Source: Streptomyces formicae
GTDB lineage: Bacteria > Actinomycetota > Actinomycetes > Streptomycetales > Streptomycetaceae
Reading direction: 5' to 3'
DNA length: 64,000 nt
NCBI RefSeq assembly: GCF_002556545.1
Contig: NZ_CP022685.1
Coordinates: forward strand, 4,442,001 to 4,506,000
Made by a program: the position numbers and the translations under genes. The notes beneath the pieces are model-generated. The model saw only the letters and a list, made by a program, of their open reading frames with translations. It did not search any database and was not told the DNA's origin. Positions 60,069 to 64,000 of this stretch are shown here, in pieces. Within the stretch, counting starts at the first letter, position 1. Every line of letters begins with the position of its first letter.

Positions 60069-60407
60069 CTACTTGCCCGCGACCTCGGTCAGACACATCG
60101 AGAACTGCACCCGCCCCCGCCGCGTCTGCTCGTAACGGGACTGCCCCGGCTCGCACTCCGTCTCGAACTTGCTCGCGACCTTGTACTCGGCCCCGGCCTC
60201 ACCGCAGCCGATGATCTCCATGTCCGGGCTGCCGTCCGACCCCGTGTTCTGGACACAGTCACCGACCTCCGCGACGGCGGGCTGCTTGGCGCTCTCGCTG
60301 TCGGGTCCGGTGGTGTTGCCCTTGCTCGTGTACATCCAGACCCCCGCGACGACGGCCGCGATGAGCAGGGCCGCCACCTTGATGAGGGGCGATTGGCGCT
60401 GGGACAT
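60069..60407 (-). CDS. Small anchored protein with two disulfide-capable cysteines
   Basis: 112 residues. A single N-terminal TM helix (KVAALLIAAVVAGVWMYTSK) precedes an extracytoplasmic domain of about 80 residues with Cys in VGDCVQNTG, IIGCGEAGAE, ETECEPGQSR and FSMCLTEVAG (four cysteines). The pattern G-D-C-(V/L)-x(n)-C-x(n)-C-x(n)-C resembles the LppU/SCO-type domain found in many Streptomyces lipoprotein-like proteins, but here with a TM anchor and no lipobox. Function unknown. Convergent with mshD. Confidence 0.7.
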   Translation of the reverse strand: MSQRQSPLIKVAALLIAAVVAGVWMYTSKGNTTGPDSESAKQPAVAEVGDCVQNTGSDGSPDMEIIGCGEAGAEYKVASKFETECEPGQSRYEQTRRGRVQFSMCLTEVAGK

Positions 60408-60513
60408 GGTGAAACCCCCGAGATTTCGTGCGTGTTCACGTCAATTCCGAGCGGCAGACGTTACAAGATCCCGCCCCCTGTCCCGCAACTCGCCTCGATG
60501 TGGTCCCACTTGA

Positions 60514-60755
60514 CGGAACGCCCGACAGGCGCTCCGTCTCGGCCTGTTGGAGCCGGGCGACAAGCTGCCCACCGCGCGCGAGGTCGTCGAGGCCACCGCT
60601 CGCCGCTCCGGGGGGAGCTCGTCGAGTGGGCCGCTCGGGCCCGCGCGGCGGGCCTGGAGAGGGACGACGTGGCCGCGCTCTTCACGGCCGTACTGGAAGA
60701 ACAGTTCACCGAACCGCAGACCACGGACCGCGGCTTCAAGGGGGAGTTCGCATGA
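60514..60755 (+). pseudogene. GntR (YtrA-type) regulator remnant in front of the ABC operon
   Basis: Frame 1 from 60514 encodes RQALRLGLLEPGDKLPTAREVVEATA-like sequence (the two parts RQALRLGLLEPGDKL and PTAREVVEATA), the start of a YtrA-type HTH, directly behind an in-frame TGA. After about 60600 the frame changes and continues SPLRGELVEWAARARAAGLE and RDDVAALFTAVLEEQFTEPQ to the TGA at 60753-60755. The missing part covers the recognition helix and wing (about 50 residues). Functional homologues (about 130 residues) sit in just this position, with a stop overlapping the ATPase start as ATGA, as here. The regulator is therefore disrupted, and the exporter may be constitutive. Confidence 0.8.
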
Positions 60756-61648
60756 CCGACACCGCCATCGAGGCGACGTCGCTGAGCAAGCATTACGGAC
60801 GGCGCCACCGCGCCCTGCACGACTGCTCGTTCCGGCTGCCGACGGGACGCGTCTGTGCCGTCGTCGGCCCCAACGGCGCGGGCAAGTCCACGCTGCTCGC
60901 GCTCGCCGCGGGCCTCGAACGCCCCAGCTCGGGCACGCTGACCGTGCTCGGCGCCGCGCCCGGCGAGGCCCGCGCCCGCGTCGCGTACGTCGCCCAGGAC
61001 AAGCCGCTCCATCCGCAACTGACCATCGCGGACACGTTGCGGCTCGGCGCCGAGCTCAACCCCGGCCACTGGGACACGGCCACGGCCGAGCGCGTCGTGA
61101 GCGGCGGGCTCGACCCGAACGCCCGCATCCGTACGCTCTCCGGCGGCCAGCGCACCCGCGTCGCGCTCGCCCTCGCGCTCGGCAAGCGGGCCGAACTCCT
61201 GCTCTTGGACGAGCCGATGGCCGACCTCGACCCCCTCGCCCGCCATCAGCTCATGGGCACGCTCATGGCCACGGCCGCCGAGCACGGCACGACCGTCGTG
61301 ATGTCCTCGCACATCGTCGGCGAACTCGCCGACGCGTGCGACCACTTGCTCCTGGTCGGCGCGGGCCGCATCCGCCTCGGCGGCGGCATCGACGATCTCG
61401 TCGGCGCCCACCGCCTGGTCACCGGCCGAGGCCCGGTCGAACGCCTGCACCCGCACACGGTCGTCGAATCCCGCGCGACGGGGCGCGGCCTCAGCGCCCT
61501 GATACGCGCCGAAGGACCCGTCGCCGACGACTGGGACGTCGAAGAGCCTTCCCTGGAGGAGCTGTTGCTGGCCCATCTCCGCTCACCGGACGCGCCCGCG
61601 CTGATCTCTCCCGGCGCCACCTCGCGGGGGCTGGAGGTGTCCGCGTGA
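60752..61648 (+). CDS. ABC transporter ATP-binding protein
   Basis: 298 residues; ATG overlaps the stop of the GntR remnant. Walker A VVGPNGAGKSTLLALAAGL, Q-loop VAYVAQDKPLHPQLTIADTL, signature LSGGQRTRVALALALG, Walker B LLLLDEPMADLDPLARHQLM and H-loop VVMSSHIVGELADACDHLLL are intact. This is the YtrB-like type of ATPase that drives an ABC-2 permease. It forms a two-gene operon with the following permease (four-base overlap GTGA). In Streptomyces such pairs are usually repressed by an upstream YtrA-type GntR protein, here broken. Confidence 0.93.
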   Translation: MTDTAIEATSLSKHYGRRHRALHDCSFRLPTGRVCAVVGPNGAGKSTLLALAAGLERPSSGTLTVLGAAPGEARARVAYVAQDKPLHPQLTIADTLRLGAELNPGHWDTATAERVVSGGLDPNARIRTLSGGQRTRVALALALGKRAELLLLDEPMADLDPLARHQLMGTLMATAAEHGTTVVMSSHIVGELADACDHLLLVGAGRIRLGGGIDDLVGAHRLVTGRGPVERLHPHTVVESRATGRGLSALIRAEGPVADDWDVEEPSLEELLLAHLRSPDAPALISPGATSRGLEVSA

Positions 61649-62613
61649 GCACGCTCCTGCACGGCCCCCGCCGGGTCGACATCCGTCTGCACCGCACCGC
61701 CCTGCTGACCGGCGGCACCGTCCTCCTCACCGCCCTCGCCTTCACCGGCTGGCTGCGCTGGGCCGCCCACGCCTACCCCGAACCCGTGGGCCGCTGCGCC
61801 TCCAACGGAACCTGCGACACCTTCCTCGGCTTCACCAGCGCCCGCGACATGCTGTACATCAGCATGGACAAGGGCTCCCTCGGCATGCTCCTGCTCCCCG
61901 CGCTCATCGGCGCCTTCGTCGCGGGCCCGCTGATCGGGCGCGAGATGGAGTCCGGGGTGTACAAGCTCTCCTGGACCCAGTCGGTCTCGCCCGCGTGCTG
62001 GCTCGCCTCCAAGCTGACCACCGCCGTCGCGCTCGCCGTGGGCGGGACGCTCTTCCTCATGGCGGTCCTCCAGCTCGGCACGGGTAACGCGCTCGGCGAC
62101 CGCACGAACTTCCACTGGGCCGACCGGGGCATCTACGAAGCCACGGGCCCCGTGCTCCTCGCGTACGGCCTGCTCGGCGTGGCCGTGGGAGCCGCCGTCG
62201 GGCTCCTCGTACGCCGGACGCTGCTCGCCGCGTCCCTCACCACACTGGTCACCGGAGGCGTACTGCTGCTGTGCGGCAATGTGCGCTGGGGCCTCTTCCC
62301 GACCCGTACGATCACCGCGCCCGCCCCGTCCCGGGACTGGTGGCTCGACGTCCCGCAGCCCTTCGACTACTTCGCCGTCGACCAAGGCGTCACCAACGCC
62401 GCCGGAGACCGCTTCATCGCGAGGCACTGCCTCCCGAAGCCGCTTTCCGGCTACTCCTGCCCCACCGACACCAAGGTCACCGGCGCGTTCATGGACTACC
62501 ACCCCAAGTCCCATTTCTGGTACGTCCAGTTGATCGAGACCGGCATCATCCTCGCCCTGGCGGCCGCCGCAACCTACGCCGCGTTCAGGATCCTCCGCCG
62601 CCGCGCGGCCTGA
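61645..62613 (+). CDS. ABC transporter permease (ABC-2-like)
   Basis: 322 residues, GTG start with GGAGG upstream. About six membrane segments: ALLTGGTVLLTALAFTGWLR; MLLLPALIGAFVAGPLIGRE; LTTAVALAVGGTLFLMAVLQ; VLLAYGLLGVAVGAAVGLLV; LAASLTTLVTGGVLLLCGNV; IETGIILALAAAATYAAFRI. The extracytoplasmic loop RCASNGTCDTFLGFTSARDM has two cysteines and a second pair occurs in RHCLPKPLSGYSCPTDTKVT, so a disulfide-linked external domain is likely. The motif GREMESGVYKLSWTQSVSPA is typical of this permease type. Substrate unknown. Confidence 0.88.
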   Translation: MSTLLHGPRRVDIRLHRTALLTGGTVLLTALAFTGWLRWAAHAYPEPVGRCASNGTCDTFLGFTSARDMLYISMDKGSLGMLLLPALIGAFVAGPLIGREMESGVYKLSWTQSVSPACWLASKLTTAVALAVGGTLFLMAVLQLGTGNALGDRTNFHWADRGIYEATGPVLLAYGLLGVAVGAAVGLLVRRTLLAASLTTLVTGGVLLLCGNVRWGLFPTRTITAPAPSRDWWLDVPQPFDYFAVDQGVTNAAGDRFIARHCLPKPLSGYSCPTDTKVTGAFMDYHPKSHFWYVQLIETGIILALAAAATYAAFRILRRRAA

Positions 62614-62640
62614 ACCGTACGATCGGCTGGATACGTACGC

Positions 62641-62687
62641 TCGACCGACGGCCCCCACCGTGTAGACGCCCGGGGGTCGTCGGTCGA
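62641..62687 (+). terminator. 16-bp hairpin after the ABC exporter operon
   Basis: TCGACCGACGGCCCCC (62641-62656) pairs with GGGGGTCGTCGGTCGA (62672-62687) with one G-U pair. It ends the exporter operon and insulates ppk. Confidence 0.8.
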
Positions 62688-62851
62688 TGTCCCGCACGTC
62701 ATGTCGCCGTAACCGGCGATTCAGACTGGCTTGCGACGCTCGCTCAATGCAGCCCGCCGTGCCCGACCCTTCCCCGGTGAACGGGAAGCTCCGCCTCTCT
62801 CCCGCGCTCTCCGACGCGCCCATCGGCGTGCCCGCGCGGAAGAATGGGTCC

Positions 62852-64000
62852 ATGAGCCAGCCGAACACGCAAGGTCAGGTCCAGCACGCCCAGCCCTCCG
62901 TCGGCTCCATCGCCGCACACAGGCCCCACACCATCGCCGCCACGGTCTCCGACCTGGACCCTGACATCGATGCCGACCTCGACGCGTACGACGAGGACGC
63001 CCAGATAGGGCACGACGGCGCGGAACTGCCCCAGGGCCGGTTCCTCGACCGGGAGCGCAGCTGGCTCGCCTTCAACGAACGGGTTCTCGAGCTGGCCGAG
63101 GACCCCCACACACCCCTCCTCGAACGGGCTAACTTCCTGGCGATCTTCGCCTCGAACCTGGACGAGTTCTTCATGGTCCGCGTGGCCGGTCTCAAGCGGC
63201 GCATCGCGACCGGCGTCGCCACCCGTTCGGCCTCGGGACTCCAGCCCCGCGAGGTCCTCGACCTCATCTGGAACCGCTCCCGCGAGCTCATGGCCCGGCA
63301 CGCCGCCTGCTACCAGGACGACGTCGCGCCGGGCCTCGCCGACGAGGGCATCCACCTGGTCCGGTGGAACGAGCTGACCGAGAAGGAGCAGTCCCGGCTC
63401 TTCACGCTCTTCCGGCAGCAGATCTTCCCCGTCCTGACCCCGCTGGCCGTGGACCCCGCGCACCCCTTCCCGTACATCTCGGGGCTCTCCCTGAACCTCG
63501 CCGTGGTCGTGCGCAACCCGGTGTCCGGACATCAGCACTTCGCACGTGTGAAGGTCCCCCCGCTGCTCTCCCGCTTCCTGGAGGCATCCCCGCAGCGCTA
63601 CGTCCCGATAGAGGACGTCATCGCGGCGCCCGCGCACCTCCAGGAGCTCTTCCCGGGCATGGAGATCCAGGAGCACCACATGTTCCGGCTCACCAGGAAC
63701 GAGGACCTGGAGGTCGAGGAGGACGACGCGGAGAACCTGCTCCAGGCCCTGGAGAAGGAGCTCATGCGGCGCCGCTTCGGCCCGCCCGTGCGCCTGGAGG
63801 TCGAGGAGTCCATCGACCCGAACATCCTCAGCCTGCTCGTGCGGGAGCTGAAGATCAGCGAGGCCGAGGTCTACCCGCTGCCCGGACCGCTCGACCTGAC
63901 CGGCCTCTTCAGCATCGCCAAGCTGGACAGGCCCGAGCTGAAGTACCCGAAGTTCGTGGCGGGCACCCACCGCGACCTCGCCGAGGTCGAGTCGGCGTCC
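62852..64000 (+). CDS. ppk: RNA degradosome polyphosphate kinase, N-terminal part
   Basis: Truncated by the window edge after 383 residues of about 740. Reversibly synthesises polyphosphate from ATP; in Streptomyces it influences antibiotic production and is phosphate-controlled. The ATG at 62852 has GGAAG nine bases upstream; an in-frame ATG at 62747 would add 35 residues without a ribosome binding site. After an acidic low-complexity head ([20 protein letters not shown]) the PPK N-domain starts [60 protein letters not shown], [20 protein letters not shown] and [13 protein letters not shown]. The phosphohistidine region lies beyond the window. Confidence 0.96.
   Translation, partial: MSQPNTQGQVQHAQPSVGSIAAHRPHTIAATVSDLDPDIDADLDAYDEDAQIGHDGAELPQGRFLDRERSWLAFNERVLELAEDPHTPLLERANFLAIFASNLDEFFMVRVAGLKRRIATGVATRSASGLQPREVLDLIWNRSRELMARHAACYQDDVAPGLADEGIHLVRWNELTEKEQSRLFTLFRQQIFPVLTPLAVDPAHPFPYISGLSLNLAVVVRNPVSGHQHFARVKVPPLLSRFLEASPQRYVPIEDVIAAPAHLQELFPGMEIQEHHMFRLTRNEDLEVEEDDAENLLQALEKELMRRRFGPPVRLEVEESIDPNILSLLVRELKISEAEVYPLPGPLDLTGLFSIAKLDRPELKYPKFVAGTHRDLAEVESAS

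Noticed and set aside
60428..60751. N-terminal extension of the ABC ATPase from 60428
   Set aside because: The extension is a wrong-frame translation of the GntR remnant; the ATPase starts at the ATGA overlap.

Overview
The window is high-GC DNA (about 70% or more) with GTG and ATG starts, GGAGG-type ribosome binding sites and strongly GC-biased third codon positions. The gene content (mycothiol biosynthesis genes mshA and mshD, the GntR-type developmental regulators DevA and DevE, the WhiG anti-sigma factor RsiG, GlnR, a Nur-like Fur regulator, a SARP regulator and polyphosphate kinase) identifies a Streptomyces chromosome, core region. From memory, gene order agrees with the S. coelicolor segment that runs from gpm to ppk. 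No alignment could be run.

Layout. 1-4.4 kb: the truncated end of a GNAT-like gene, phosphoglycerate mutase, an MFS exporter and a secreted beta-helix protein. 4.9-9.1 kb: YbjN-like protein, mshA, a methyltransferase and a secreted NlpC/P60 peptidase. 9.4-14.4 kb: a receiver-PP2C phosphatase, DUF2516 protein, an HBHA-like coiled coil with a lysine-rich tail, an XRE regulator, an SDR, a VOC protein and a small hypothetical. 14.4-19.9 kb: a 1053-residue AfsR-type SARP, then a DrrAB-type exporter with an HxlR regulator. 20-26.5 kb: two AraC-type regulators, a hydrolase, an old yellow enzyme, an imine-reductase-like dehydrogenase and a class B penicillin-binding protein. 26.5-32 kb: a 178-bp MITE-like palindromic element wedged between two convergent genes, a HelD/HelR-like ATPase, two TetR regulators and a second DrrAB exporter. 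32-37.4 kb: the dev region, with a kinase-phosphatase fusion, devB, devA, devE and two paralogous small membrane proteins. 37.5-45 kb: an Eis-like acetyltransferase, rsiG, dtd, ygfZ, nur, a nitrobindin-like protein, small membrane proteins, DUF1416 protein and a rhodanese preceded by a cysteine-rich leader peptide. 44.3-54.9 kb: a DUF2993 protein, a membrane protein, an alpha/beta-hydrolase/MoaD reading frame, glnR with an upstream coupled ORF, a LacI regulator, an HtrA-like protease, a two-component system and an ABC-F protein with an operator-flanked promoter. 55-64 kb: a second DUF2993 protein, a secreted 5'-nucleotidase, a tandem-repeat array of about 450 bp, mshD, a GntR pseudogene in front of an ABC exporter, and the start of ppk.

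How it fits together. This is mainly chromosomal housekeeping and developmental DNA rather than an island. No biosynthetic gene cluster, phage, CRISPR array or tRNA was recognised. The most unusual parts are: the duplicated devA/devE modules, which share promoter-proximal sequence and an AGTTGG-N3-CCAACT palindrome, next to a one-chain kinase-phosphatase whose phosphatase half is a DevB paralogue; an 18-codon ORF coupled to glnR; the ABC-F promoter bracketed by two GAGACG-N3-CGTCTC operators; the hydrolase/MoaD fusion; the MITE-like element that supplies a stop codon to a neighbour; and the repeat array that occupies the mshD upstream region.
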